A stretch of 64,000 bases of DNA from Rs1 sp036960485 (GTDB lineage: Bacteria > Pseudomonadota > Gammaproteobacteria > Pseudomonadales > Balneatricaceae). A program made the position numbers and the translations under genes. The stretch lies in assembly GCA_036960485.1 (NCBI GenBank), contig JBALXS010000005.1, positions 1 through 64,000 of the forward strand, in the 5' to 3' direction. Under the pieces are notes generated by a model, which was not told the origin of the DNA, did no database searches, and was given only the letters and a program-made list of their open reading frames with translations. Within the stretch, counting starts at the first letter, position 1. The number at the start of each line of letters is the position of its first letter. Of this stretch, positions 53,228 to 62,798 are shown one piece after another.

Positions 53228-54774
53228 AGGCTTTGTACCATTTGGTTTGTTTGCAATTCATCTGATCCGGCAGGTTGCGTCCCATGTTCTGCTTTATGGG
53301 CAAGCTCAATTAACAATTCTGCATTTTGAGGATTATCAATTAAGGCAACTTGCTGGCCACGCCCTAGCACCATGACTTTATCTGCTAATAAGCAGATCTC
53401 TGTTGCATCAGAAGAGGCAACGATAAGCGCAGCACCTTCATTCTTGACCGTCGCCAGCGCTTCATATAGTTCATGGCGTGCGCCAATATCGACACCCTGT
53501 GTGGGCTCATCCAGTAACAAAAGCTTTATGTTTGCCCCTTCAATTAGCCATCTGCTCACCATTATTTTTTGCGCATTACCTCCGCTAAAGCGCTGTCCAT
53601 GCAAGCTTGGGTTTGGAGGTTGAATATTTAACTTGCGGGCGGCTCTCTCAAAGCCTGCCTTCTCACGGCTAAAGCTTCTGTACCAACTGGGCATCGGCGT
53701 GCAGCCGAGGTGTGGGATCATCAAGTTATCGACTGCTGATAAACTTGAAAACAAGCTTTGCTCTTTACGGTCGCTGGCAACAAAGGCTACACCTTTGGCT
53801 AAAGCATCACGAGGTGAATGAAAATTACAGATTTCACCATGCAGAAGCATTTCACCTGCATCTTGATCAACGGCGCCGGCTAAACATTCTAAAAGCTCAG
53901 TGCGACCTGCCCCCATTAAGCCGTAGATACCTAGCACTTCTCCCGCTTTTAAAGCCACGTTAATAGGCCCTACGAACCCTGTCGTTAATTGTTTTAAGCC
54001 CAGTACTTGTGGGCTATCAGCGGCTACGCAGCTATGCCTGACTTGATTCATCAATGCATCTGGTGAGATTGCTGCTGTCATATTTGCAATAGTCACAGTG
54101 TCAGCAGAGCGCGTCCAAAGAATACGGCCATCGCGTAAAATGGTGATGTCATCTGCTATTTTGTGAATCTCATCAAGAAAATGAGTGACATAAATTACCC
54201 CTATACCGTCTTTTTTTACTGCTTGGCGAATAACATCATGTAAGGCTTTAGCTTCCTTATCTGACAGCGAAGCAGTTGGTTCATCAAGGATCAAAAACTT
54301 CGGCCGTAAGCGCAGTGCGCGAGCGATTTCAACTACTTTTCGCGCTCCTACTCCAAGTGTTTTAAGATCGGCATTTGGGTCTATATTTTCAACGCCCAAG
54401 CGCTTTAACATGATTAGCGCTTCAGTGTTTTGAGCCAAGCGATCTAGCCGCGCTCCACGCTTAATTTCATGACCAAGAAAAATATTCTCAGCGACACTCA
54501 AACCTTCAAAAACCTGAAAGTGCTGATAAATGATAGCAACACCAAAATCCTGCACTTGGCGCGGGGAGGCTCCACGCAGGGAATGTCCATCAACAAGGAC
54601 ATCCCCCGCATCTGCATCTTGTGCACCACTGATGCAATTCAGTAAAGTCGACTTTCCAGCGCCATTGGCACCTAGAAAAGCTAGCACTTTACCTGCTTCT
54701 ACCTGTAGATCTACTCCTTTGAGAACATTAACTGACCCATAGGATTTAAGCAGTTTTTTGACTTCAAGACGCAT
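53224..54774 (-). CDS. Sugar-type ABC ATPase (RbsA-like, two NBDs)
   Basis: Cytoplasmic double ATPase of 516 aa. The first domain has Walker A LGANGAGKSTLLN, the degenerate signature LGVGARKVVEIARAL and Walker B FLILDEPTASL. The second has the modified P-loop YGLMGAGRTELLE, signature FSGGNAQKIMVSRWL and Walker B LLLDEPTQGVDIGA, the usual RbsA asymmetry. GAGGGA precedes the ATG. It lies 24 nt after the binding-protein gene, and is coupled to the permease. Confidence 0.94.
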   Translation of the reverse strand: MRLEVKKLLKSYGSVNVLKGVDLQVEAGKVLAFLGANGAGKSTLLNCISGAQDADAGDVLVDGHSLRGASPRQVQDFGVAIIYQHFQVFEGLSVAENIFLGHEIKRGARLDRLAQNTEALIMLKRLGVENIDPNADLKTLGVGARKVVEIARALRLRPKFLILDEPTASLSDKEAKALHDVIRQAVKKDGIGVIYVTHFLDEIHKIADDITILRDGRILWTRSADTVTIANMTAAISPDALMNQVRHSCVAADSPQVLGLKQLTTGFVGPINVALKAGEVLGIYGLMGAGRTELLECLAGAVDQDAGEMLLHGEICNFHSPRDALAKGVAFVASDRKEQSLFSSLSAVDNLMIPHLGCTPMPSWYRSFSREKAGFERAARKLNIQPPNPSLHGQRFSGGNAQKIMVSRWLIEGANIKLLLLDEPTQGVDIGARHELYEALATVKNEGAALIVASSDATEICLLADKVMVLGRGQQVALIDNPQNAELLIELAHKAEHGTQPAGSDELQTNQMVQSL

Positions 54775-54798
54775 AAATTATCCCTCGTCGGTCAGCTA

Positions 54799-55803
54799 TT
54801 ATTTAGAGTAGTTAGCTAGGAGTTTTTCCAATAGCGATTGATTCGCTTTAGTGGCGAGTACTGTTGGTGTATAGGCTGAGCTTGGGCCTTTGTCGCGGAT
54901 GGAATTCAAGGCGAGGTCAATTATGTTAGCCCCTAATTCATTGATTAAAATAGCAGCAGATGCCCGGTATGCTCCCCCATCATTGACAGCAGAAAGTCCT
55001 TCAAGTGATCCATCTTGACCACCCACAAACATTAATTCTGGGTTTGCGCCGGCTAACTTAATTGCGCGTAGCGCACCGACAGCTGCATCATCCGCCATGC
55101 CAATAATAATATCTAAACCAGGATGTTGTAGCAGTACTGTTTCGGCAACACGCAAACCATTGGTCTGATCTGCAGCATCTTGTGATGCAACAACCGTAAT
55201 ACCATTTTCAGTCAGAATACGTGTCACTTCTGTCCAGCGCGGTGCGAGGGACGGTAGCGCAGTTAGAGAAGTTACCAATGCTTTTGCATCTGCAACTTTG
55301 TTTGCTTTGACCCAATCTACTGCTGCCTGGGCAATGATTTTAGCTGATTGCGCGTGATCAAAGCCAACAAAGCCATCGGAGCCATCCATAGTGCCTAAAT
55401 AAGTCAGCCACTTAATTCCTTTGGCTTGCGCTTTACGCTGTAATGGCTGTAATGCAGTTGATTCAATAGGTAATACGACAATTGCGTCAACACCCAAAGT
55501 AATCCAGCCTTGAATCGCATTAATTTGTTGTTCAAGATTGTTGGCTTGGGTGTTGTCATGTAAAACGCTGACGCAGCCTAACTGCGCTGCGCGTTGGTCA
55601 GCAAAACGGCGTACTTGCTTGACGATAGCAACTTCGGATACTGAGTGGCTGTAGGCAATTTGGTAGGTTTTACCTCCTTCACAGGCGCCCGCAGCAGCGG
55701 CGCGAATCTCTTGGGTAGATACATCTTTAATTGCTGTTGATGCATGTGTAGTGCCAATCGCCATTAAAAACGACCATGTAATTATTTTTATAGTAGTGTT
55801 CAT
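54799..55803 (-). CDS. Periplasmic substrate-binding protein (RbsB-like)
   Basis: Periplasmic binding protein of the type I fold (Peripla_BP_4), 334 aa. Signal peptide residues 1-21 (cleavage predicted after THA). The mature N-terminus carries a YQIAYSHSVSEVAIVKQVRRFAD ligand-loop region; QINAIQGWITLGVDAIVVLP, GFVGFDHAQSAKIIA and PELMFVGGQDGSLEGL follow. AGAGAG precedes the ATG. It is the first gene of the RbsBAC-like operon; a hairpin separates it from the upstream ABM-like gene. The ligand is unknown. Confidence 0.9.
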   Translation of the reverse strand: MNTTIKIITWSFLMAIGTTHASTAIKDVSTQEIRAAAAGACEGGKTYQIAYSHSVSEVAIVKQVRRFADQRAAQLGCVSVLHDNTQANNLEQQINAIQGWITLGVDAIVVLPIESTALQPLQRKAQAKGIKWLTYLGTMDGSDGFVGFDHAQSAKIIAQAAVDWVKANKVADAKALVTSLTALPSLAPRWTEVTRILTENGITVVASQDAADQTNGLRVAETVLLQHPGLDIIIGMADDAAVGALRAIKLAGANPELMFVGGQDGSLEGLSAVNDGGAYRASAAILINELGANIIDLALNSIRDKGPSSAYTPTVLATKANQSLLEKLLANYSK

Positions 55804-55893
55804 AAAGTTTATCTCTCTGTATTTTGAGTGAGGCTGTGCCGTATATCCACATATTTACGGATTTGGCAGAGATCTTTGATTCAAAGGGATGGT

Positions 55894-55918
55894 CGAAGGA
55901 GTAAGGATTACTCCTTCG
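55894..55918 (-). terminator. Hairpin between ABM-like gene 2 and ABC operon
   Basis: Perfect 11-bp stem CGAAGGAGTAA / TTACTCCTTCG with a 3-base loop, 10 bases after the ABM-like stop in the minus direction and about 90 bases before the binding-protein start. No U-run follows, so it may be an attenuating or stabilising structure. Confidence 0.6.
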
Positions 55919-55927
55919 CGGTTGAAA

Positions 55928-56329
55928 TTAGTACTCGAACAAAGTTGAATATTTAACAGACATAGAATCCCCGTCTACCAGGGATAGAAAGCCTTTTGTA
56001 CGCTCATCTTTAACAAACCGAGGAAGTGCGGCCTCGGCATCCTTTAATGTTTTCCAGTAGACAACTTCTACCCATGATCCGTCATCGTTACGTGCAAGAT
56101 GACGAGCTACAAAGCCGTCATAACCTTCTAATATTGAATCTACTGCCAACGTCTCACGTAAGAAGTCATCTGGATTTGTTCCCTCAACTAAACTAAATTG
56201 TAGATATTCTACGGTGGCAGCTTGAGTGATAGGGATGGCTTCTTCAGCGAAAGCTGTGGTAACTGTCGTCAAAGATGCTGTCGCAAGTACAACTGATAAA
56301 GCGAGTGATTTTAAGGTTAACTTTTTCAT
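55928..56329 (-). CDS. Exported ABM-like protein, paralogue 2
   Basis: Exported 133-aa protein with a Sec signal (residues 1-28, cleavage after AFA) and an ABM-like domain (VEYLQFSLVEGTNPDDFLRE, YDGFVARHLARNDDGSWVEVVYWK, KGFLSLVDGDSMSVKYS). It is paralogous to 48129-48557 (shared GxWVEVVYW and GFxLVD regions). AGGAAA precedes the ATG. It lies upstream of the RbsBAC-like operon and downstream of the amidase gene, in the same direction as both. Function is unknown. Confidence 0.76.
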   Translation of the reverse strand: MKKLTLKSLALSVVLATASLTTVTTAFAEEAIPITQAATVEYLQFSLVEGTNPDDFLRETLAVDSILEGYDGFVARHLARNDDGSWVEVVYWKTLKDAEAALPRFVKDERTKGFLSLVDGDSMSVKYSTLFEY

Positions 56330-56451
56330 TGATAATTTCCTGTTTTGAGAAAAGTACTGCTCAAGTGCTAGCTATTGTTTACATAACGAAATTTGCATCT
56401 CGCAAGGTATAAAAATACTCGCCTACTGGAGCAGTTTGGTTACGAACAAAA

Positions 56452-57924
56452 TTATAAAGAGATGCGGTCATAGTGCTGCACCCAAGGGCGTAGGCGTTCA
56501 AAAGCAGCCGCTGCTGCTAAAACATCTCCATCAGCCTGACGTCGACCTACGATGTGGAGGCCGACAGGTAAACCGGATGTTCCCAGTCCTGCAGGTACTG
56601 AAACTGAAGGATGTCCTGTGAAATTAGTTAGAAATGTTGGGCACCAGCCAATTAAAGGGTCAATATCGATACCATTGATTTGAGAGGGGCCTTTAGTGTT
56701 GCCATCGTTGGTGTTTTTGACCGGCATAGCCGTTACGGTAGGTGAAATGATTAGGTCGTATTTAGAAAACACTGATTGATAGGCATCAAACACTTCTGTG
56801 CGTATTGAAAGATCACGAAATAAATCATCGGCGCTATAGCCTGTGCCCACACGCTCCACCCAATCAAGTAGCTCAGGTGAGAGTCCGTGGCGATGCTCTG
56901 CAGATAGTAGATCAAGCCCACTTTCTTTTATTGCAGCGAAACTGTGACGCATAATGGGCACAAACAAACGACACCAAACATCACTATATTCACGTTGATC
57001 TCGGTTGAGGCCTATTTTAATTTCTTCTACATGTGCCCCTGCCAGTTCGAATGCTTGCACAGCTTCACTGACAACAGTACTCACTTCTTGCTCTACCGGA
57101 AATACATCAAGGTTCGGACTGTAGCCTATTCTCATTCCTTTTATGCCGCGCAACGCAGCATCTGAGAAATCGTTTACCATGTCATGGCAGTTAGGATCTC
57201 CAGGATGTGATCCCTGTAAAATTGCTAGCGATACGATGGCATCATTTACGGTACGTGTTATGGTGCCCTCAAAAATATAAGGAAGCGTATTTGCAAATGC
57301 GTTAGGGCGTACTAAAAGTGGCGTGCGACCGGCTGAAGCACGATATCCGACAGTGTTAGTCCAGGCTGCTGGAATACGAATTGACCCGCCGCCATCGGTG
57401 CCTTCTGCTATCGCTAACATACCGGATGCGACAGCGGCGGCTGAGCCACCTGAAGATCCACCAGCATTTCGGCTAACATCAAAAGGATTGCAAGTTGGAC
57501 CAAATGCAACGTTATCTGTGGTGCCTCGAAAACCCATGGCTGGGCTATTAGTTTTGCCAACAAAGATTGCTCCAGCAGATTCCATTCGATCGACAAAGCC
57601 ACATTTATTATCTGCGATGTTATCTTTTAATTGAGGAATGCCGCCAAGGGAGCTAGGCCAACCTGGCTTGAAATCAAACAAATCTTTCATGGCTGTCGGC
57701 ACACCATGTAATGCGCCCAATTCGTCACCGCGTGCCACGGCCGCATCAGCGGATTTAGCACTATCTAAAGCTTCGTCGAAAGATTTGAATACAAAAGCGT
57801 TTAACTTTGGATCGGCGATTTCGATCCGTTTGATTGCTGCTTGCATAACTTCAGTTGCTGAGACCCGACGTTCACGGATGGCAAGAGCAGTTTCAGTAGC
57901 ACTGAGTTTATCGAGATCACTCAT
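56452..57924 (-). CDS. Amidase (amidase-signature family)
   Basis: Amide hydrolase of 490 aa. The Ser-cisSer-Lys triad is visible: Lys80 in GVPTAMKDLFD, cis-Ser157 in NAGGSSGGSAAAVASGM and nucleophile Ser181 in GTDGGGSIRIPAAW. The length is normal, and no signal peptide is seen, so it acts in the cytosol. AGGAAG precedes the ATG. It is placed downstream of an NCS1 permease in the same direction, with a MITE-like element in between, and could hydrolyse an imported amide, hydantoin-like or acyl-amide compound. Substrate unproven. Confidence 0.92.
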   Translation of the reverse strand: MSDLDKLSATETALAIRERRVSATEVMQAAIKRIEIADPKLNAFVFKSFDEALDSAKSADAAVARGDELGALHGVPTAMKDLFDFKPGWPSSLGGIPQLKDNIADNKCGFVDRMESAGAIFVGKTNSPAMGFRGTTDNVAFGPTCNPFDVSRNAGGSSGGSAAAVASGMLAIAEGTDGGGSIRIPAAWTNTVGYRASAGRTPLLVRPNAFANTLPYIFEGTITRTVNDAIVSLAILQGSHPGDPNCHDMVNDFSDAALRGIKGMRIGYSPNLDVFPVEQEVSTVVSEAVQAFELAGAHVEEIKIGLNRDQREYSDVWCRLFVPIMRHSFAAIKESGLDLLSAEHRHGLSPELLDWVERVGTGYSADDLFRDLSIRTEVFDAYQSVFSKYDLIISPTVTAMPVKNTNDGNTKGPSQINGIDIDPLIGWCPTFLTNFTGHPSVSVPAGLGTSGLPVGLHIVGRRQADGDVLAAAAAFERLRPWVQHYDRISL

Positions 57925-58035
57925 AATAAGTTTCTTCCTATTAGTTAATATGCCGCCTCATTTTTAGCAGGCTTCATGGGAATAAGTTATAGCGAAGGAG
58001 CTAGGAGTGCAGTCATTTAAAAATTAGACAGCCTC

Positions 58036-58202
58036 CTAGGAGGTTGTCCGAGAACTGCGATCGTAGCGAGAGCTAGGATATTTGAGTCAAATTTTGCGGT
58101 CATTTGAGACGAATAGTTGTTCTATTTACCGAAAATGAGCGATAAATTTGGCCAAATAGACTAGATCGCAGTAGGTCAGTCTGTTCTCGGGCAGCCTCCT
58201 AG
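58036..58202. mobile_element. MITE-like element with 20-bp terminal inverted repeats
   Basis: Arms CTAGGAGGTTGTCCGAGAAC (58036-58055) and the complement of CTAGGAGGCTGCCCGAGAAC (58183-58202) match at 18 of 20 positions. The 127-base interior has no coding frame. The GGAGG-TGTCCGAGAAC end is one I associate with small non-autonomous repeats in gammaproteobacteria. It ends 16 bases beyond the NCS1 stop and before the amidase. Confidence 0.72.
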
Positions 58203-58218
58203 CTATATGTTAATAAGG

Positions 58219-59637
58219 TTAATCGGCAGCGTAAGTGCGTTTCATTGCCTGTTCGTCCGCTAAGCCTGGGTACGCTTTAGCAACAGAAGATGAATTAGCG
58301 AAGAGATATTTGATTGCAACAACATAGCTTGCAGCTGACACGGCCATTGCCGGAAGAGTTGCTGATATATAGTCAAACCACACCATACCACTCTCGAATG
58401 TTAGGAATGTAAGGCCACTTAACCAGCCTCCAATGTACAACCATACAACCATGCCGATGATCACTGATGCTGCTGCAATTAAATTTACACCGTGGAAGTA
58501 GCTGTAGATTCCTTTTTGGTCATAACAAGCTTCGACATCGAATTCTTCGTTACGTAAGAAGAAGAAATCAGCCATCGTTACCGCCCAGTAAGGGCCAGCT
58601 AGTAGGCCAACAAACAGTAAGATGATACCGAACATTTCATGTAGAGAAGTAGCGTAAACGAACATCACTGAAGGTACTGCTAGCAGTATTCCTGCCATAT
58701 GATAGCTAACGCGCGGGAAGACAGATAAAAAGCCCATGATACCGGCATATAGTAGTAGTGAGCAGGTAGTAATAGTGCCAAGAATAACGATCAATAACGC
58801 TGGAACACCTAAACCAAGCTTCACTGTCCACACTGCGGGATCAATTTCACCGGTCACTAACGTTGCGATACCGCCAATAGTTGAGAACAAGATAGCGATA
58901 AGCACGAGTCCCCAAAAAGTACTCCAATAAGCTGATCGTTGTGAATCGGCAAACTTATTCCAAGCCCCGAGATAAGGCTGCCAAGCGACGGCAAAGACTA
59001 CACAGGTTTCTAGCGCGAAAGCCCAACCGACATCCCCTGTTGCTTCGAAGTTTACTGCTTTATCAAAATATACATCGTTAGTTAGAATTGTATAAAGAAC
59101 ATAAAGAGAGAATCCAGTTAGTACAGGAACAGTAATCTTTGAGAGATACAAACCATTTTTTGGGTTGATCATGATCAGTAATAATGGAATAACTATGCCG
59201 CCACCTAGTGCATAGATTGAGTAATCTCCTGCAAACGAGAATCCTTTATAAAATATTTCTTCTGCAGCACTTTTGGAAGCAGTGCCTGTCATTGCAGAGA
59301 GCAAGCCTATCCATCCAAAGTTAATAAAAACTAGCACGAAGGCACCAAAATATGATCCACGAATGCCGAAAGTAGGCCGCAGTGAAATCATTTCATCCAC
59401 TCCGTATTTTGCCGCTCTTTGGGAGGAAATAGCACACAATGTATAGGCAGCTAAGTTACCCGTGATAGAGATAATGACCATTGGCCAGAAACCTATCCCT
59501 TCTGCATAGTAGCTCCCCACCATAAAGGTTGCTAGTAGGATGTTACCACCAGCCCACAGCCAGAAGAGTGACATAAAATTTGCATACCTATCCTTTATTG
59601 AGACAGGTAGGATGTTTTCACCAAGAATATTTTTCAT
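58219..59637 (-). CDS. NCS1-family purine/cytosine permease
   Basis: Inner-membrane symporter of the NCS1 family (nucleobases, hydantoins, thiamine-like compounds), 472 aa with about 12 helices. Family hallmarks: NFMSLFWLWAGGNILLATFMVG, RPTFGIRGSYFGAFVLVFINFGWIGL, and VTMADFFFLRNEEF near the C-terminus. An 11-residue stretch FVDAL-like nucleobase contact cannot be assigned by eye. A small membrane-protein gene precedes it in the same direction. With the amidase downstream it suggests uptake of an N-containing ring or amide. Confidence 0.9.
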   Translation of the reverse strand: MKNILGENILPVSIKDRYANFMSLFWLWAGGNILLATFMVGSYYAEGIGFWPMVIISITGNLAAYTLCAISSQRAAKYGVDEMISLRPTFGIRGSYFGAFVLVFINFGWIGLLSAMTGTASKSAAEEIFYKGFSFAGDYSIYALGGGIVIPLLLIMINPKNGLYLSKITVPVLTGFSLYVLYTILTNDVYFDKAVNFEATGDVGWAFALETCVVFAVAWQPYLGAWNKFADSQRSAYWSTFWGLVLIAILFSTIGGIATLVTGEIDPAVWTVKLGLGVPALLIVILGTITTCSLLLYAGIMGFLSVFPRVSYHMAGILLAVPSVMFVYATSLHEMFGIILLFVGLLAGPYWAVTMADFFFLRNEEFDVEACYDQKGIYSYFHGVNLIAAASVIIGMVVWLYIGGWLSGLTFLTFESGMVWFDYISATLPAMAVSAASYVVAIKYLFANSSSVAKAYPGLADEQAMKRTYAAD

Positions 59638-59807
59638 TACATTACCATTTAATTATTATTTTGAGATTGCTGCATACCGTACTAAGCGATCATAAAACAA
59701 AGTAAAATCAACGTAATATGTCAGTTCATTAAGTTGAATGAACTTCTTCAGCTGATTATTACTGCTATATTATTGAACACTGTTATTGAATAGGTTATGC
59801 ATAGATC

Positions 59808-59993
59808 TCATTGTGTTATGAACCAAAGTGTGGAGATAGCAAAGGGGATAAAGCCGATTGCGATTAACATATAGTGATCTTTAGAAGTAACGCCTTCGGA
59901 TTCTAGTCCTTCTTCTCTCTCTCTTTGTAGATAGTTAAAATCTTCCTTTTCAACCCCGTATACGTACTCTGAACTAGCTTTATTTGGACTCAT
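59808..59993 (-). CDS. Small single-span membrane protein (61 aa)
   Basis: Family not recognised. Acidic, charged N-terminus (SPNKASSEYVYGVEKEDFNY, then EREEGLES) and one hydrophobic helix at the C-terminus (YMLIAIGFIPFAISTLWFI). The start has a strong AGAGGAG eight bases upstream, which argues that it is a real gene. It lies 170 nt upstream of the NCS1 permease in the same orientation, so it may be an accessory or leader protein of that transporter. Confidence 0.68.
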   Translation of the reverse strand: MSPNKASSEYVYGVEKEDFNYLQREREEGLESEGVTSKDHYMLIAIGFIPFAISTLWFITQ

Positions 59994-60799
59994 TTCAGAA
60001 CTCCTCTTATAATTATCTTCTGTTAAATTCCAATCGAATGTCTGCTTTTATGGATAGAAATCATTAACTCAGCAAGAGTAATAATTTCAGTAAAAACGAT
60101 TATCGCCCTGCCATTTACCTGCAATTTGATGTAGCCGCTGTGAGTAGAATCCATTCCTTGGTAAGCGTTTAGTTAATGGTAAAAATTTTATTTTCAAAGC
60201 AACCACGCTATTGCAAACTTAATTATCAACTGCTTTGTGTTCATAAAAAATCAGCGCAAAAATTAGTAATTTGCAGGAGCACACAGTTAGTTTAAATCTG
60301 AACGCAATATGACTTGATCGCAAATTACTTGATAAAAGGTAACACAGCTTAGATGTTTCGAATACGTGACTACAGTTACCATCTTGCGATCATGAATGCT
60401 GGTTGTTAGTAACCAAAGACATCATTGAAAGCCGCTAAAATCCATTTATAATTTATGATGGAAAAAAGCATCGATACCTAACTTAAACCTGCAAATATGG
60501 CTGATTGAGGTCGCTGTAAGTCAGCAAAAATAACGGGGTTTAGTGACTGAGATTAAAAAATTATTCACAACAGTGAAGCACTAGAGAGCTTAACTATAAA
60601 TCTAGATATTAGGGCACTGCAGCAATGTGGGTATGTCTGGCTTTCATGTAGATAATTGTTGCTTTTTAGTTACAGTTTTATCGTCAGTAGATCATTGTTA
60701 ATTAAGCTCTTAGTCTTCAATAAACCGACAGCAACAGCAGAGTGAAAATAATAACACTGTAATTTGTAAGCACTGTATTTAACCGCTAACGGAGCATAA
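59994..60799. other. Large divergent intergenic region
   Basis: About 800 bases between the small membrane-protein gene and acs, both transcribed outward. It is AT-rich and contains a weak palindrome GGTTGTTAGTAACC near 60401. No open gene and no RNA family were recognised; it must hold two promoters and probably regulatory sites. Confidence 0.4.
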
Positions 60800-62764
60800 A
60801 TGACTATAAATACTATATATAAAGTGGATCCAAAATTTGCTGAGAGCGCCTTAGTTAATCAAGAAAAATATAGCGCTATGTATCAGCAATCGATTACTGA
60901 TCCCGATCAATTTTGGGGTGAGCAAGGTAAGAGAATAGATTGGATTAAAGATTATACAAAAGTGCAGAACTGTTGTTTTGAGACTGGTAACATCGCCATT
61001 AGATGGTTTGAAGATGGCACGCTGAATGCCTCTTATAATTGTCTTGACCGTCACTTGCCAGACAAAGGTGAGCAAGTGGCTATTATTTGGGAAGCTGATG
61101 ATCCGAGAAAATCGACATCGATCACTTATCGACAATTACATATAAAGGTATGTCAGTTTGCCAATGTATTAAAAGCAGAAGGGATAAAGCAAGGCGATGT
61201 AGTGACTCTGTATATGCCAATGATACCTGAAGCTGCGGTCGCTATGCTGGCATGTGCGCGTATCGGTGCTATTCATTGCGTGGTGTTTGGTGGTTTTTCT
61301 CCTGAGGCTTTGGCTTCTAGAATAGAGGGGGCTAAATCCAAATTAGTAGTGACTGCCAACTATTCATTACGTGGTGGTAAGGCTATCCCGCTAAAAGCGA
61401 ATGTCGATTCTGCTCTTATGCTACCCGCTGCAAATCAATATTGTAAAAGAGTTATTACTGTTAAACATGTTGATCAAGAAGTTAATTGGGATGAAGGGCG
61501 TGATCGTTGGTATGGTGACTTAGTGGAGGCAGCTTCTCGTGAGTGCGAAGCGGTTGAGCTAGCAGCTGAAGCGCCACTGTTTATTTTGTATACATCGGGT
61601 TCAACAGGTGCGCCAAAGGGCTTGAAGCACACCACTGGCGGATACATGGTGTATTCAGCTATGACCCATGAGTACGTTTTTGATTACAAAGCAGGTGATA
61701 TTTATTGGTGTACTGCGGATATAGGTTGGATTACAGGGCACAGTTATATTATTTATGGACCATTAGCTAATGGTGCTACAACGCTAATGTTTGAAGGGGT
61801 GCCTAATTACCCTGATAACAGCCGCTTTGGTCGAGTGATACAAAAACACAAAGTGACCCAGTTCTACACGGCTCCTACGGCCATTCGTGCGTTGATGCAG
61901 CACGGTGACCAGGTATTGGGAGATGCCGACTTATCAAGCTTGCGTTTGCTCGGGTCGGTAGGAGAGCCGATAAATCCTGAGGCTTGGCAATGGTATCATC
62001 GGGTTGTCGGAAAAGGTACTTGCCCTATTGTGGATACTTGGTGGCAAACAGAAACAGGCGGGATTATGATCGCACCATTGCCAGGTGCAACGGACGCTAA
62101 GCCTGGATCAGCTACACGGCCATTTTTTGGTGTAAACCCTGCGCTAGTTGACAATGATGGAATGCTTATCCAAGGTGCAGGAGAAGGTAACTTGGTGATA
62201 AAAGGATCATGGCCAGCTCAAGCTAGATCAATTTGGGGTGATCATCCGCGTTTTGAGCAAACCTACTTTTCAACATTTCCTAACCTTTATACCACAGGTG
62301 ATGGTGCGCGTAGAGATGAGGATGGTTATTATTGGATTACAGGACGTGTCGATGATGTATTAAATGTCTCTGGGCACCGAATGGGTACAGCGGAGATTGA
62401 GTCTGCATTAGTTTCACATCCTGCAGTTGCTGAATCAGCCGTAGTTGGTTATCCTCATGAAATTAAAGGGCAGGGGATTTATATTTACATAACGCTGATG
62501 TCTGGCTATATCGCTGATGATAGTTTACTGAACGAGCTACGTATTTGGATTCGCAAGCGGATAGGGCCAATAGCCACACCTGATTTTATTCAATTTGCTC
62601 CCGATATGCCAAAAACCCGTTCTGGAAAAATTATGCGTCGAATTCTACGAAAAATAGCAGAAGACGATATAACAGCATTAGGTGATTTATCTACATTGGC
62701 AGATTCCGCCGTCGTCGAAGAATTGATCCGCTTTCGCTGTCGCCGTAGTGAACTGAAAAAATAA
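60800..62764 (+). CDS. acs: Acetyl-CoA synthetase
   Basis: Cytosolic AMP-forming acyl-CoA ligase, 654 aa, activating acetate (possibly propionate) to its CoA ester. Core motifs: ILYTSGSTGAPKGLKHTTGG (phosphate loop), DIGWITGHSYIIYGPL, VDTWWQTETGGIM, YTTGDGARRDEDGYYWITGR, and the C-terminal PKTRSGKIMRRILR with the Lys that is acetylated in Acs. Acs is preferred by the DTWWQTETG wording and length. CGGAG is six bases before the ATG. Catabolic products of the neighbouring genes could enter here. Confidence 0.92.
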   Translation: MTINTIYKVDPKFAESALVNQEKYSAMYQQSITDPDQFWGEQGKRIDWIKDYTKVQNCCFETGNIAIRWFEDGTLNASYNCLDRHLPDKGEQVAIIWEADDPRKSTSITYRQLHIKVCQFANVLKAEGIKQGDVVTLYMPMIPEAAVAMLACARIGAIHCVVFGGFSPEALASRIEGAKSKLVVTANYSLRGGKAIPLKANVDSALMLPAANQYCKRVITVKHVDQEVNWDEGRDRWYGDLVEAASRECEAVELAAEAPLFILYTSGSTGAPKGLKHTTGGYMVYSAMTHEYVFDYKAGDIYWCTADIGWITGHSYIIYGPLANGATTLMFEGVPNYPDNSRFGRVIQKHKVTQFYTAPTAIRALMQHGDQVLGDADLSSLRLLGSVGEPINPEAWQWYHRVVGKGTCPIVDTWWQTETGGIMIAPLPGATDAKPGSATRPFFGVNPALVDNDGMLIQGAGEGNLVIKGSWPAQARSIWGDHPRFEQTYFSTFPNLYTTGDGARRDEDGYYWITGRVDDVLNVSGHRMGTAEIESALVSHPAVAESAVVGYPHEIKGQGIYIYITLMSGYIADDSLLNELRIWIRKRIGPIATPDFIQFAPDMPKTRSGKIMRRILRKIAEDDITALGDLSTLADSAVVEELIRFRCRRSELKK

Positions 62765-62769
62765 AGCAA

Positions 62770-62798
62770 CATAGAGAGTATATTTATTACTCTCTATG
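62770..62798 (+). terminator. Hairpin after acs
   Basis: Perfect 11-bp stem CATAGAGAGTA / TACTCTCTATG with a 7-base loop, 5 bases after the acs stop codon. It is followed by GTTATTT, a weak U-run. Confidence 0.65.
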
